Shown here one piece after another: positions 29,154 through 36,898 of a stretch of DNA of 64,000 nucleotides. The stretch is from positions 101,849 through 165,848 of the IMG/VR virus record IMGVR_UViG_3300042549_008312; one strand, given 5' to 3'. How positions within the stretch are numbered: the first letter of the stretch is position 1; every line of letters begins with the position of its first letter. A program made the translations under genes and the position numbers. The notes under the pieces were generated by a model that was not told where the DNA came from, ran no database searches, and saw only the letters and a list, made by a program, of their open reading frames with translations. This DNA is from a virus.

Positions 29154-29972
29154 TTAAAGAGTGACAATTATTTGTTTACCACTTTTTTCTATTTTTACAA
29201 TGTCTTTTGATAAAGCATTGTTAACAAATTTTAAATTATTTTTATCATTAAAATAGGTTATAATCTTATCAATTGTTGTTGTTTTTATATTATTAAACTC
29301 AATTTTTTTTGTTTCTGGTGGGTTTTGTTTATCTACATACACAACAACCGTATTATTATCAGTGGTTAATATAATTTTGTTAGGGTCATTTGGATCTATC
29401 TGTTGAGTAACATTTGTTTTTATAAAACTATCACCTTTTAAAATAGCAGATAAATTTTTAGCGTTTAAAAAAACTAAATTTGCGCTATAGTTAATTTTAA
29501 TGTCATTATATTTTTGTAAGTCCTCAAAATACGCCATTGTTAATATAATTAAAGCTACATCTTCTGCATGACCTAAAACACTATTTTCGTATTTAAGTGA
29601 ATACGATCTAATAGGTCTATAATTTTTACCAACAATTTTTAATAAACTACTTTTAGCGTTGTCAAGATTTCTTTCGGCACTATTAGCTGAAACATTAGCC
29701 GCAACATTTGACTTTACATCGTTTGCTACAGCATTTGGGTCTTTTTTAGCATCTTCTTCAGATTTTTTTAAAAACTCTGAAAAACTTAAAGGTTTAATAC
29801 TTTCAGCATAATCTTTATTGTTATCATCATCACTTTTATTTGGATCTGGATTTGGGTTTTTAAAATCGGGTGATTTAGAAAATTTAACTTTATCACTACC
29901 AAATGGCCATATCTCATCCAACTTATTGACAAGCTTCTCTAATTGAGCTTCTGTTATAATATATTTTTTCAT
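29154..29972 (-). CDS. Protein of unknown function with possible N-terminal targeting peptide
   Basis: 272 residues. The first 20 residues (MKKYIITEAQLEKL onward) end in KLDE and look like a short helical peptide with a possible (L/I)-x-E processing site; starts of the form K-K-x-I-x-T-E-x-Q-L recur in Bacteroidota phage proteins as I know them. Residues about 25-75 are an acidic, Asp/Asn/Pro-rich low-complexity stretch. The rest is alpha/beta with no known catalytic motif. It has its own GATATTTATA element and lies between the gp26-like pair and the tape measures, where T4-like phages keep tail assembly genes. Function unknown. Confidence 0.65.
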   Translation of the reverse strand: MKKYIITEAQLEKLVNKLDEIWPFGSDKVKFSKSPDFKNPNPDPNKSDDDNNKDYAESIKPLSFSEFLKKSEEDAKKDPNAVANDVKSNVAANVSANSAERNLDNAKSSLLKIVGKNYRPIRSYSLKYENSVLGHAEDVALIILTMAYFEDLQKYNDIKINYSANLVFLNAKNLSAILKGDSFIKTNVTQQIDPNDPNKIILTTDNNTVVVYVDKQNPPETKKIEFNNIKTTTIDKIITYFNDKNNLKFVNNALSKDIVKIEKSGKQIIVTL

Positions 29973-29985
29973 AACTGTGTTTTAA

Positions 29986-29995
29986 TATAAATATC
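29986..29995 (-). promoter_or_regulatory. Putative phage late promoter element
   Basis: GATATTTATA on the minus strand, 13 bases before the ATG at 29972, and directly downstream of a terminator that ends the previous operon. Confidence 0.6.
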
Positions 29996-30003
29996 GAATA
30001 AAA

Positions 30004-30031
30004 CAAAAAACCCACCTTGATAGTGGGTTTT
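30004..30031 (-). terminator. Rho-independent terminator after gp51-like gene
   Basis: On the minus strand ACCCAC, an eight-base loop, GTGGGT, then TTTTT. It sits right after the stop at 30034 and separates the gp26/gp51-like pair from the gene at 29972. Confidence 0.85.
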
Positions 30032-30033
30032 AT

Positions 30034-30282
30034 TTATCTTCTTCCAGCTTTCGCCTTATTCATCTCTCTTTCTCTTGCTTCTTTTATCTTATCATTTTCT
30101 TCCATCAAGATATCAATAAATTTCCTTCTCTCAAAAACTGGCATTGCCATTACGTCAGCATAGGTAAAATTAGCATGTTTAACCAGGATATATGATTCAT
30201 ACATCATCTGGTTTCTATAATCAAACGTAAGGCCAAAGAAATTTGGCTGTAATAGGAAGTTCACCAAAAAAAAACTCTCCAC
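30034..30282 (-). CDS. gp51-like baseplate/tail assembly partner, overlapping frame
   Basis: Open frame of 82 codons whose first 21 codons overlap the end of the gp26-like gene in the +1 frame. The conserved-looking part is DYRNQMMYESYILVKHANF, then TYADVMAMPVFERRKFIDIL and a charged helix; this pattern (aromatic, M-P-V/I-x-x-R-R) recurs in small baseplate-assembly proteins after gp26 in T4-like phages. Translation could start at the ATG at 30207 (57 residues), at a GTG at 30282, or by a +1 frameshift from the upstream gene (GTT TGA T at its stop; a run of nine T further upstream). The homologous-looking residues begin before the first ATG, which favours frameshifting or a non-ATG start. Family assignment moderate. 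Confidence 0.68.
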   Translation of the reverse strand: MESFFLVNFLLQPNFFGLTFDYRNQMMYESYILVKHANFTYADVMAMPVFERRKFIDILMEENDKIKEAREREMNKAKAGRR

Positions 30283-30979
30283 TAGGAGCCTGTATATTAA
30301 TGGTCAAATCAAGACCTGGTTCGTTGTCAGATAGATGCTTCCTGAACTCCGCTGAATCCATTGGTGACATGGTGTCAATAAATTGTGCAATAGCAACTTT
30401 TTCTCTAATACCATCTATTTCAGTAATTTGGGTTTGTAACCTAAGAGTCATAACTTGACTAATAGCATTTGAACCCATTTTTTTGGTTCTTGATTGATCT
30501 TCTTTAACCAACTTATCATCTTCATCAGATGTTAAATATTTAAATTTAACCGTTTTCTTGCATTTTGGTAAAGTAAATGAACACTCACCGTTTTCATCTG
30601 GTTGTAGAACATTCTCTTTCATTGGTAATTGACTAATATCAATATCCTCTGTAAATTTTTCACCTGTTTTAGGATCAGTTAATTCAACTGGGTATATTTC
30701 ACCGTATCCTGTTGCTCTTAAAAAGAAAATGATAGCGTTTCTATCACCTGGTAATAATTGACCAGCTTTGATATCTTTATCTAAGATCTTTTTTTCTAAT
30801 AAAACATCCAATACCTTACCGTTTTGTAATAAGTTTGGGGATGTTAAAATGTTCTCATCAGACGCTGTCATATAAGCAACCTTGATAGTATCTTTTTTGT
30901 TTTTGTAAAATTTACCACCTGAAGGTAAGCTAATCACGTCATGTGCTGGCTCAAAGTAAACTTGTTGTCCGTTATCCAT
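30221..30979 (-). CDS. gp26-like baseplate hub/assembly protein
   Basis: 252 residues, resembling the T4 gp26 baseplate family (Pfam T4_baseplate). Family traits: LPSGGKFY near residue 19, a TASDENILTSPNLL segment, a LLPGDRNAIIFFLRATGYG helix, a metal-site-like stretch with single Cys residues (GECSFTLPKCKKTV), and the C-terminal LPITAKFLWP ending. T4 gp26 is 208 residues. It should help assemble the central hub or chaperone tail proteins. It faces the plus-strand Vsr-like gene across a 116-base divergent gap. Its TGA stop sits in a GTT TGA T context discussed in the findings. Confidence 0.82.
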   Translation of the reverse strand: MDNGQQVYFEPAHDVISLPSGGKFYKNKKDTIKVAYMTASDENILTSPNLLQNGKVLDVLLEKKILDKDIKAGQLLPGDRNAIIFFLRATGYGEIYPVELTDPKTGEKFTEDIDISQLPMKENVLQPDENGECSFTLPKCKKTVKFKYLTSDEDDKLVKEDQSRTKKMGSNAISQVMTLRLQTQITEIDGIREKVAIAQFIDTMSPMDSAEFRKHLSDNEPGLDLTINIQAPSGEFFFGELPITAKFLWPYV

Positions 30980-31056
30980 ATTTTTTATTTATTTAAATTA
31001 ATTATAGTATATTATTAAATAGTGTAAACAGTATTTTTTTTAAAATTTACCGTTTA

Positions 31057-31072
31057 ACCGTTTTTTGACGGT
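31057..31072. promoter_or_regulatory. Small inverted repeat in a divergent gap
   Basis: ACCGT-TTTTTG-ACGGT lies between the divergent gp26-like (start 30979) and Vsr-like (start 31096) genes. It could be an operator or a transcript hairpin; no clear promoter boxes were recognised here. Confidence 0.35.
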
Positions 31073-31095
31073 ACTTATCATAATAATACACACAT

Positions 31096-31497
31096 ATGGC
31101 TAAAAAGAAAAGTAAAATAGGAAAATTATTTAAAAAAATGGGTGGAACTTCTAACCTTGAAGTATCTTTTGCTGAAATACTTACAAGTTTGGGTGTAAAG
31201 TTTGAACAACATTTTGTCTTTAAAAAACGAGAATTTGATTTTTTGTTGACTGAACATAACATTTTGGTTGAAACTCACGGTTGTTTTTTCCATTGTTGTA
31301 AGAAACACAACCCAGAGGCCAAATACGCCTTTCAAAGACGAAACTTAAAGAATGATCAGTACAAGGTTAAAATCGTCAAATTTGACCCCGCATACACCTT
31401 AATGGTAATTTGGGAACATGAGTTGGAAACTCAAAACGTATTAACTGAAAAAATTAATACTTTCATTGGAAAATACAGCAAATTGCTTAATGGATAA
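31096..31497 (+). CDS. Vsr-type endonuclease, probable free-standing homing-like nuclease
   Basis: 133 residues of the very-short-patch-repair (Vsr) superfamily. Seen: an N-terminal SNLEVSFAEIL helix with acidic residues, FDFLL with the catalytic-type Asp, VETHGCFFHCC (Vsr: GCFWH) and LMVIWEHEL (Vsr: VIWE). Vsr enzymes nick beside mismatches; Vsr-like proteins with an E-D-x-H-D pattern are also known as phage homing endonucleases. The Cys residues of the Vsr zinc site are only partly present. It is on the plus strand inside a minus-strand tail region and is closed by a bidirectional terminator, which fits a mobile single-gene insertion. No dcm-like methylase is nearby, so mismatch repair is less likely. 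Confidence 0.85.
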   Translation: MAKKKSKIGKLFKKMGGTSNLEVSFAEILTSLGVKFEQHFVFKKREFDFLLTEHNILVETHGCFFHCCKKHNPEAKYAFQRRNLKNDQYKVKIVKFDPAYTLMVIWEHELETQNVLTEKINTFIGKYSKLLNG

Positions 31498-31527
31498 AAA
31501 AAGGGGACGCTATGCGATCCCCTTTTT
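31498..31527. terminator. Bidirectional terminator between convergent genes
   Basis: AAAAAGGGGA-CGC-TAT-GCG-ATCCCCTTTTT, starting one base after the Vsr-like stop and ending 20 bases before the tail tube stop. The A and T arms give a U-run on both strands. Confidence 0.9.
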
Positions 31528-31547
31528 GTAAATAGTAATTGTAAATC

Positions 31548-32036
31548 TTAGTAGACCAATATACAACGGTCCATTCTCAATGTCACGGTGATATCTGCGA
31601 TTTCATCATCGCTGTATTCTAACGATCCAAAATCAGCATTGGTTATAAATGTACCTTGAAGGATCCATTTTTCTACAACAACACCTGTTGGATCAAGCAT
31701 TTCTAATTCAATATCTTTTTTATAACCAGCAGCATAACCCATTCTTCCTGTTACTGATTCAGCATGTAAACGAACCCATTCCATTAATGCTTGTGAAGCA
31801 GAAGGACCAATTGGATCTTTAAACGTAACGTCAATAGCATCCCAAGTAAATCTACCAGCTACCCAGGTAGAAGTATTTAAGAACGGAATCTCAACTTCGT
31901 TTATTGCGATTTTTGGTCTTGACGTAGAGATTACAAACCACTCGTTAATACCAAGTGAGCTTGGAAATCTTAAAATAAACCTGTTCTTTCTTTTTGGTTC
32001 GTAAGGAACAGGCATTTTCATTAGTAAGTTAGCCAT
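31548..32036 (-). CDS. gp19: Tail tube protein (gp19 family)
   Basis: 162 residues, the same size as T4 gp19 (163). It has the family's pattern: N-terminal NRFILRFPSSLG, an IPFLNTSTWVAGRFTWDAIDVTF strand pair with the GRxxWxxIxVTF motif, DPIGPSASQALMEWVRLHAES, and a C-terminal beta strand ITVTLRMDRCIL. It stacks as hexameric rings to form the inner tube. It lies downstream of the sheath gene but has its own late promoter-like element 36 bases before the ATG, in keeping with the need for many copies. Confidence 0.93.
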   Translation of the reverse strand: MANLLMKMPVPYEPKRKNRFILRFPSSLGINEWFVISTSRPKIAINEVEIPFLNTSTWVAGRFTWDAIDVTFKDPIGPSASQALMEWVRLHAESVTGRMGYAAGYKKDIELEMLDPTGVVVEKWILQGTFITNADFGSLEYSDDEIADITVTLRMDRCILVY

Positions 32037-32072
32037 ATTTTTTCTTTATTTAATTTTGTTTTATTGTTTATT

Positions 32073-32082
32073 TATAAATATC
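32073..32082 (-). promoter_or_regulatory. Putative phage late promoter element (tail tube)
   Basis: GATATTTATA on the minus strand, 36 bases before the tail tube ATG. Confidence 0.6.
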
Positions 32083-32129
32083 TTTGTTTTTGCTTTTGTA
32101 CACCTTTTTAAAAAAATATTTCAAAATAC

Positions 32130-32160
32130 TTGACTTTTACAGTTTTTTATCTTATTTTTG
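32130..32160 (+). promoter_or_regulatory. Host-like promoter pointing into intergenic region (candidate)
   Basis: TTG (32130-32132), 20 bases, then TATTTTTG (32153-32160), a full match to the TAnnTTTG box. It would transcribe about 150 bases of non-coding plus strand toward the sheath gene's 3' end. Confidence 0.35.
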
Positions 32161-32266
32161 TTAAGGGTCTTAACCAAAGTACTCTATTATTATAGTACTA
32201 TAATATAATACTAATAATATTCTATTATATATATGTACTATATATTATTTTTTCTTTGTTACTTTC

Positions 32267-32304
32267 TTTTTTACCGCTAACGTAAATCTACCTACGGTAA
32301 AAAA
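32267..32304. other. Perfect 10-base-arm inverted repeat
   Basis: TTTTTTACCG and CGGTAAAAAA separated by 18 bases, just beyond the sheath terminator. It could form a second hairpin on either strand, as a back-up terminator or RNA stabiliser. Confidence 0.55.
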
Positions 32305-32307
32305 TAT

Positions 32308-32332
32308 GGGGGTACTTTTAAGGCACCCCCAG
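32308..32332 (-). terminator. Rho-independent terminator after the sheath gene
   Basis: On the minus strand GGGGGTGC, a short loop, GTACCCCC, then ATATTTTTT. It begins six bases after the sheath stop at 32338. Confidence 0.8.
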
Positions 32333-32337
32333 TATTA

Positions 32338-35300
32338 TTATATATTATCAAATAGTACGTTTTGTGGAGTTACTGTAAATTCAAGTTCAATGAATTCCAA
32401 AGTAGGTGTTGGTTTGATAAAGATTTTACCTTTTAAAGTATTTCTATCGTTATCTTCAACGTCCATCGCAACGCTAACTCTAAAGTCTGTTAAACCTCTT
32501 TCTTTTCTAATGTTATCCAAAATTGGGTTAACCAATGACAAGAATTGATTTCTAACTGTGGTATCGTTTGGATCAAATAATAATCTCTTAGATACACTCA
32601 TAATCAATCTTCTTGCTTGTAATAACAATCTTCTAATGTTAAGTCTATCAAGAGCGCTTGATTTAATTTGCAAGTTTCTGTTACCCCAGATAACAACACC
32701 AATGTCTGAATAAGTTGCTAATGGGTTAATTCTTCCTGGATATAAAACATCTCTAGCTTCTTGATCAAGAACAATACGAGCTCTATTACATTTTACTAAA
32801 CCTCTATTGTAACCAGCAGTTGCAAACCAAGGGAACGCTACGTTATCAGTATAAGCCATATTTCTTACTACCTCAGCAGTAGGTGGAATATACAAGTTTG
32901 CGTTATTCTCTGTATCTGTGATTTGAATCCAAGGGTAGTAAACCGCAGTGTAGTTAGAATCAATATCAGTGTTTTCTAATTCACTAACGATATCTTCAGC
33001 ATAGTACCAACTTTCAGTATCTGAAGGGTTGTTATTGTTTAACAACTTGATATCAGGTAATGTTGGTAAGTAAATAGCATCCAATCTCTTCTCTTCAACA
33101 ACTTCAATAGCGTCTCTAACCAAGTCAGTATTATTTAACACGTCAATACCAGGTGTAGCCAAGATATTGATAGCTGTTTCTTCAGGGTTTTGGAATGTTT
33201 TGATACCATACATTGTAGCGTAGTAATCAGAAGTACCGAATAATTCAGCGTATTCAACGTTTGTAAATGTATCAAATGTACCAGCTACGAAACCAGTTCT
33301 ACCGATTTTATAATCATCCGTATTCGTTCTGTTAACTCTATATTCATCCCAACCATCAAAACCACCAGAAAATAACGTTGTGAATTTTCTTGTTCTCATG
33401 TTATTATATGGGTGAGTTGATGTTCCATCAACAACGATAGCATCAACGAATGAAGCAACACCAACAGCAAAAACTTGTTCACCAGTTACGGAATCAATAA
33501 CACTGCTTGCGTTAATATCCATGTGGAAACCTTTTGTTTTAGTTGTGTAATCATCACCAGTATTATAAGCGTTATCACCTATTGTGCTGATCTTACCTTT
33601 GAATAACAATAAATCTCTATCAACACCAAATTGACTTGAGAAACCTAAGTAATGTTTTCTTATTACATCACCACTAGAAACCGTAGCATTAGCAAATGGT
33701 GGGTTGTAAATCGTATCACCAGGTGCATAATATTTAAGTTTGTATGGTATTTCTGGAACAGCTGTTGCTGTGTAACCAGTTAAAGCGTTTGTTCTAAATT
33801 CATAACCTTCGAAACCAGCTGGAACACCATCTGTAGGTGCGTTTATAGCCATTTCAAGTACAACGTAAGAACTCTTAAGTGGGTATTTGTTATCAATTGT
33901 ACCGATTTTTCTACCAACAAAGTTATCCAAACTTTCATCCATTGTACAATCAACAAATTTTTCAAGTATAGAAACGTTTGCATCGGTATCACTGAATAAT
34001 CTAACGTAGATATCAAATGTTTTCTTAGATAAGTCAACATTAGTGATTGAAGCTTTAATTTCAGTATTAGCGTTAGCACCATCAGAGATTGAAATTAATC
34101 TAAACAATCTTTGTGGTAAACCACCTCTTAATTCAGATACAAAGAAAGGTGTTACAGGTGATTGATATTGGAATCTATAGTGATCCCAGTTATTAACAGA
34201 TGTTAATTCACTGTATAAACCTTTAATTTTACCGTTTAATCTACCAAATTTTAAAGAAGCATCGTAAACATCCTCAACATAGATATAAGAATCTTTATTG
34301 TTAGGTGTTGTACCAATTACTTTTTTAATGTAGTTAGATTTTGTGCTATCTAAAGAAACTGTGTACGTAAATGTGCTACCAGTTGGGTTTGCGGTTGTAC
34401 CAGTTAACTCAAAAGCTAAATAAGGATCATTAACAATGTCTGCTGGAGCAACCATATCTAATGTATTAACTTTATAACCTAATATATCTGAAGTATAAGT
34501 ACCTCTGCTTCTTATAGTAGCAACGTTTTTATTGTGACCATCTATAAATGGATCAACCGTTAAATCAACATTGAATAACTCTAAAACACCATTAATTTTT
34601 TGTGCACCAGCAGATGTAAATGTATGACAATATAAAGCAAATGAAGGCCCGTTATATGTTTGAGTGGCTGTGTTATACGCTAACTCATTGTTTAATATAA
34701 AAGCATCTCTATCAGCAGTTGGAACACCAAATGGTAATTCATATGCATCAATGTAAGTTGGTGTTAAACTGTTTGTGGCTGCATCAACTGTTAAATCAGT
34801 GTCCATATCATCGGTCAAAAGACCCCAATATAAAGCGTTACCAATATAAAAATCTTGTGTGTTATAACCACCGATACTTGTGAAGAATTGATTAAATACT
34901 GTATCAAAATCAGTTGCAGCAACACCAGTTGCGGTAGCAATATAATCAATTAAATCTGTGTTACCAGAACCACCAGTAATATAGAAAGTATTATCATCAG
35001 TATCAAATTGAAAATTAATTGTTGTTTGAGTAACACCAGTATGTGTTAACGTTGACTCATCACACGCACCTAATGTTTTAATAACCCAAGCCATACCAGC
35101 ATCGTAGCCAGATAAACCCAAAAGTCTTGTTACATACATTTGGTTTGATTGTGTTAAATACTGTTTTGCTATGTATGGTAATTCATACTTTACAATTTGT
35201 GTATTTTTAAATTTTTCTGGATTAGTACCACCAAAAGTAGTCTTAAATTCATCAAAATTTCTGATGAACATTGGTTGGAACGCTGGACCCTTTAAGGTTT

Positions 35301-35403
35301 CACCCACTACACCTAATGTTGTAACACCAACTGTCTCAGTTGTAAATGTTAAATCTTTTTCGGTTGTGTAGACACCTGGAGACGCATAAACTTTGTTTGC
35401 CAT
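32338..35403 (-). CDS. gp18: Tail sheath protein (gp18 family), enlarged
   Basis: 1,021 residues against 659 in T4. The N-terminus ANKVYASPGVYTTEKDLT and the C-terminal domain (PWFATAGYNRGLVKC, ARDVLYPGRINPLAT, GVVIWGNRNLQ, RRLLLQARRLI, LLFDPNDTTVRNQF, then FRVSVAMD) are classic sheath features; these conserved ends contract around the tube. The added length lies in the middle (about residues 120-650), probably as surface-exposed insertions. A late promoter-like element is 36 bases upstream and a strong terminator follows, so the gene is a unit of its own. Confidence 0.95.
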   Translation of the reverse strand: MANKVYASPGVYTTEKDLTFTTETVGVTTLGVVGETLKGPAFQPMFIRNFDEFKTTFGGTNPEKFKNTQIVKYELPYIAKQYLTQSNQMYVTRLLGLSGYDAGMAWVIKTLGACDESTLTHTGVTQTTINFQFDTDDNTFYITGGSGNTDLIDYIATATGVAATDFDTVFNQFFTSIGGYNTQDFYIGNALYWGLLTDDMDTDLTVDAATNSLTPTYIDAYELPFGVPTADRDAFILNNELAYNTATQTYNGPSFALYCHTFTSAGAQKINGVLELFNVDLTVDPFIDGHNKNVATIRSRGTYTSDILGYKVNTLDMVAPADIVNDPYLAFELTGTTANPTGSTFTYTVSLDSTKSNYIKKVIGTTPNNKDSYIYVEDVYDASLKFGRLNGKIKGLYSELTSVNNWDHYRFQYQSPVTPFFVSELRGGLPQRLFRLISISDGANANTEIKASITNVDLSKKTFDIYVRLFSDTDANVSILEKFVDCTMDESLDNFVGRKIGTIDNKYPLKSSYVVLEMAINAPTDGVPAGFEGYEFRTNALTGYTATAVPEIPYKLKYYAPGDTIYNPPFANATVSSGDVIRKHYLGFSSQFGVDRDLLLFKGKISTIGDNAYNTGDDYTTKTKGFHMDINASSVIDSVTGEQVFAVGVASFVDAIVVDGTSTHPYNNMRTRKFTTLFSGGFDGWDEYRVNRTNTDDYKIGRTGFVAGTFDTFTNVEYAELFGTSDYYATMYGIKTFQNPEETAINILATPGIDVLNNTDLVRDAIEVVEEKRLDAIYLPTLPDIKLLNNNNPSDTESWYYAEDIVSELENTDIDSNYTAVYYPWIQITDTENNANLYIPPTAEVVRNMAYTDNVAFPWFATAGYNRGLVKCNRARIVLDQEARDVLYPGRINPLATYSDIGVVIWGNRNLQIKSSALDRLNIRRLLLQARRLIMSVSKRLLFDPNDTTVRNQFLSLVNPILDNIRKERGLTDFRVSVAMDVEDNDRNTLKGKIFIKPTPTLEFIELEFTVTPQNVLFDNI

Positions 35404-35439
35404 ATTTAGTTAATTTTATTTATTTAATTTTATCTTATT

Positions 35440-35449
35440 CATAAATATC
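35440..35449 (-). promoter_or_regulatory. Putative phage late promoter element (sheath)
   Basis: GATATTTATG preceded by CC on the minus strand, 36 bases before the sheath ATG, the same distance as for the tube gene. One mismatch to GATATTTATA. Confidence 0.5.
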
Positions 35450-35506
35450 GGATTTTTTACCAAAAAACCAGAATACCACTTCATTTTTAAAATTCTTTAT
35501 TTATTT

Positions 35507-36274
35507 TTAAATATTTTCTGTTATTGTAAAAGTTCTACTAATCGCTGGTGTTACAATATAATCGTCTGGATCTGATAAAAATCCTTGTAAATTAAAATTG
35601 TACAGTTGCACGTAAAACCTTTTATTATTAAGATCAGTCACTTGACTTTCATCTGAAGAATCTTCTAAAACAATTGGAATATAATGTCCATTAACCACCG
35701 TATAAGCTTGTCTGCTTTGGAAATTTTTTAAAACCGTGGCGTTAAATTTATTAAGTTCTTGTTGTCTGTAAGCAAAAATTCTAACATCATAAGTTATATC
35801 AACAGGTATTGGTTGTGGTATTTTATAAACGTCAACACCAATTTTATTACCATCCCAAGTTGGAACTTCAGCATATGTGTAATGTTTTCCTGTTGGTATG
35901 TTATAAATTAAAGATGGGTTTGTACCATATTTTGTATCTGGATTTCTAACAATATTAACAAAAGGTATTTTTAAATTTTTATATTCATCTGAAAATTTCC
36001 ATGTTTGTGAAAACTCATTCCATTTTTGAATACCCATCATAAACACAGGGACTTTTTCACCGTCAATAGAAATAGCTAATTCGTTAGTAATAAAATCTTT
36101 AAAACCTCTATCTAAATCAATGTGCATAACACCTTTTGGTAAATAAGTGTCTTTATTGATAATCATATCTTTCATATTTTCAGCCGCACCGCTTTGCATT
36201 GAGTAAGGATACTCGATGTTAGCACGTTGTTGTGTTAGATTGATTTTCTTTTTGAATGAACCTGGTAAAGCCAT
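35507..36274 (-). CDS. gp15: Tail sheath terminator/stabiliser, gp15-like
   Basis: 255 residues, near the 272 of T4 gp15. The order of motifs follows gp15: KVPVFMMGIQKWNEF (gp15 has FMMKLNKW), a Pro-rich PIPVDITYDVRIFAYRQQEL strand pair (gp15 PSPIKMIYELSIFTRY), a YIPIVLEDSSDES stretch, then RFYVQLYNFNLQGFLSDP (gp15 RIEWSLTFEVNGWMYPP). gp15 caps the finished tail and binds the head neck. It follows the gp14-like gene with a two-base gap and precedes the sheath, the T4 gene order. Confidence 0.78.
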   Translation of the reverse strand: MALPGSFKKKINLTQQRANIEYPYSMQSGAAENMKDMIINKDTYLPKGVMHIDLDRGFKDFITNELAISIDGEKVPVFMMGIQKWNEFSQTWKFSDEYKNLKIPFVNIVRNPDTKYGTNPSLIYNIPTGKHYTYAEVPTWDGNKIGVDVYKIPQPIPVDITYDVRIFAYRQQELNKFNATVLKNFQSRQAYTVVNGHYIPIVLEDSSDESQVTDLNNKRFYVQLYNFNLQGFLSDPDDYIVTPAISRTFTITENI

Positions 36275-36276
36275 GA

Positions 36277-36798
36277 TTATACTCCCTTAAATACGTTAGG
36301 ATCAACGTTTGTACATTTTATTCTTCTAAAATAACCAGAATAACCAAATTGAGTACTTGGATTATCCGTATTTACTTTATCATCGTCAAAAACGGTAAAA
36401 TATTTTAAATTGTTTTGTTTATCCGAATAACCAACAATATCCCCATAACTTATTTCAGTATTTTTTTCATTAAGTTGTTTTTGTAAAACCATAAACTCAA
36501 GATTACCATAATCTTGATACCTTAAATTACCGTTTGGTGAATATGATTTATTCTCACCGTTTTCAAGTTTAAGAATAACCTTTAACTCAACGGGTGATAA
36601 AAATCTGACATCATTTACATTACTTTCACCGTAAACGTCATCCATTTGGGTGTTAACTCTGTCAACTCTAAATAAAACAACAGTAAAATTCATATCCCCC
36701 TCAATAAGCTCTGTCGCCATATCAAGCTCTAGTTGAAAATCCTCTTCATCATAAAACCTATTCAACCTTGTATTTGGTATTCTAGTTTTTCTTTCCAT
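36277..36798 (-). CDS. Neck protein, gp14-like
   Basis: 173 residues from the ATG at 36798 (MERKTRIP); an upstream alternative start would add an unlikely Tyr/Ile-rich leader. The segment VVLFRVDRVNTQMDDVYGES is typical of head-tail connector proteins near gp15 in T4-like phages (T4 gp14 has a similar Asp-x-x-Tyr-Gly-Glu), and LEFMVLQKQLNEKNTEISYGDIVGY is a connector-like strand-helix. It has a late promoter-like element 11 bases upstream and is head of the gp14-gp15 pair. The link to gp14 rests on short motifs and gene order. Confidence 0.65.
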   Translation of the reverse strand: MERKTRIPNTRLNRFYDEEDFQLELDMATELIEGDMNFTVVLFRVDRVNTQMDDVYGESNVNDVRFLSPVELKVILKLENGENKSYSPNGNLRYQDYGNLEFMVLQKQLNEKNTEISYGDIVGYSDKQNNLKYFTVFDDDKVNTDNPSTQFGYSGYFRRIKCTNVDPNVFKGV

Positions 36799-36809
36799 TA
36801 TTGTTTTTA

Positions 36810-36819
36810 TATAAATAGT
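36810..36819 (-). promoter_or_regulatory. Putative phage late promoter element (neck operon)
   Basis: ACTATTTATA on the minus strand, 11 bases before the ATG at 36798. Two mismatches to GATATTTATA, in the first two bases. Confidence 0.4.
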
Positions 36820-36851
36820 TTGATTTATTAATGAATTGACTTTGTCATAAA

Positions 36852-36880
36852 AATTTATTATTATTGAGTAATAATAAATT
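36852..36880. promoter_or_regulatory. Perfect 12-base-arm inverted repeat between divergent genes
   Basis: AATTTATTATTA, TTGAG, TAATAATAAATT, centred between the neck gene start (36798) and the helicase start (36899). Its position in a divergent promoter gap suggests an operator or an RNA hairpin in the helicase leader. Confidence 0.5.
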
Positions 36881-36898
36881 AAAGGAAAACAAACATAA

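Larger units (their letters stand above)
32037..32337. other. 301-base intergenic region between sheath and tube genes
   Basis: No gene of normal size. It contains, in order: a late promoter-like element for the tube gene; a plus-strand Bacteroidota-like promoter (TTG at 32130-32132, TATTTTTG at 32153-32160); a small inverted repeat GTTAAG-GGT-CTTAAC (32160-32174); an 18-base perfect AT palindrome (32188-32205); a 10-base-arm hairpin TTTTTTACCG/CGGTAAAAAA (32267-32304); and the sheath terminator. This is unusually dense for a compact phage genome. Confidence 0.7.
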
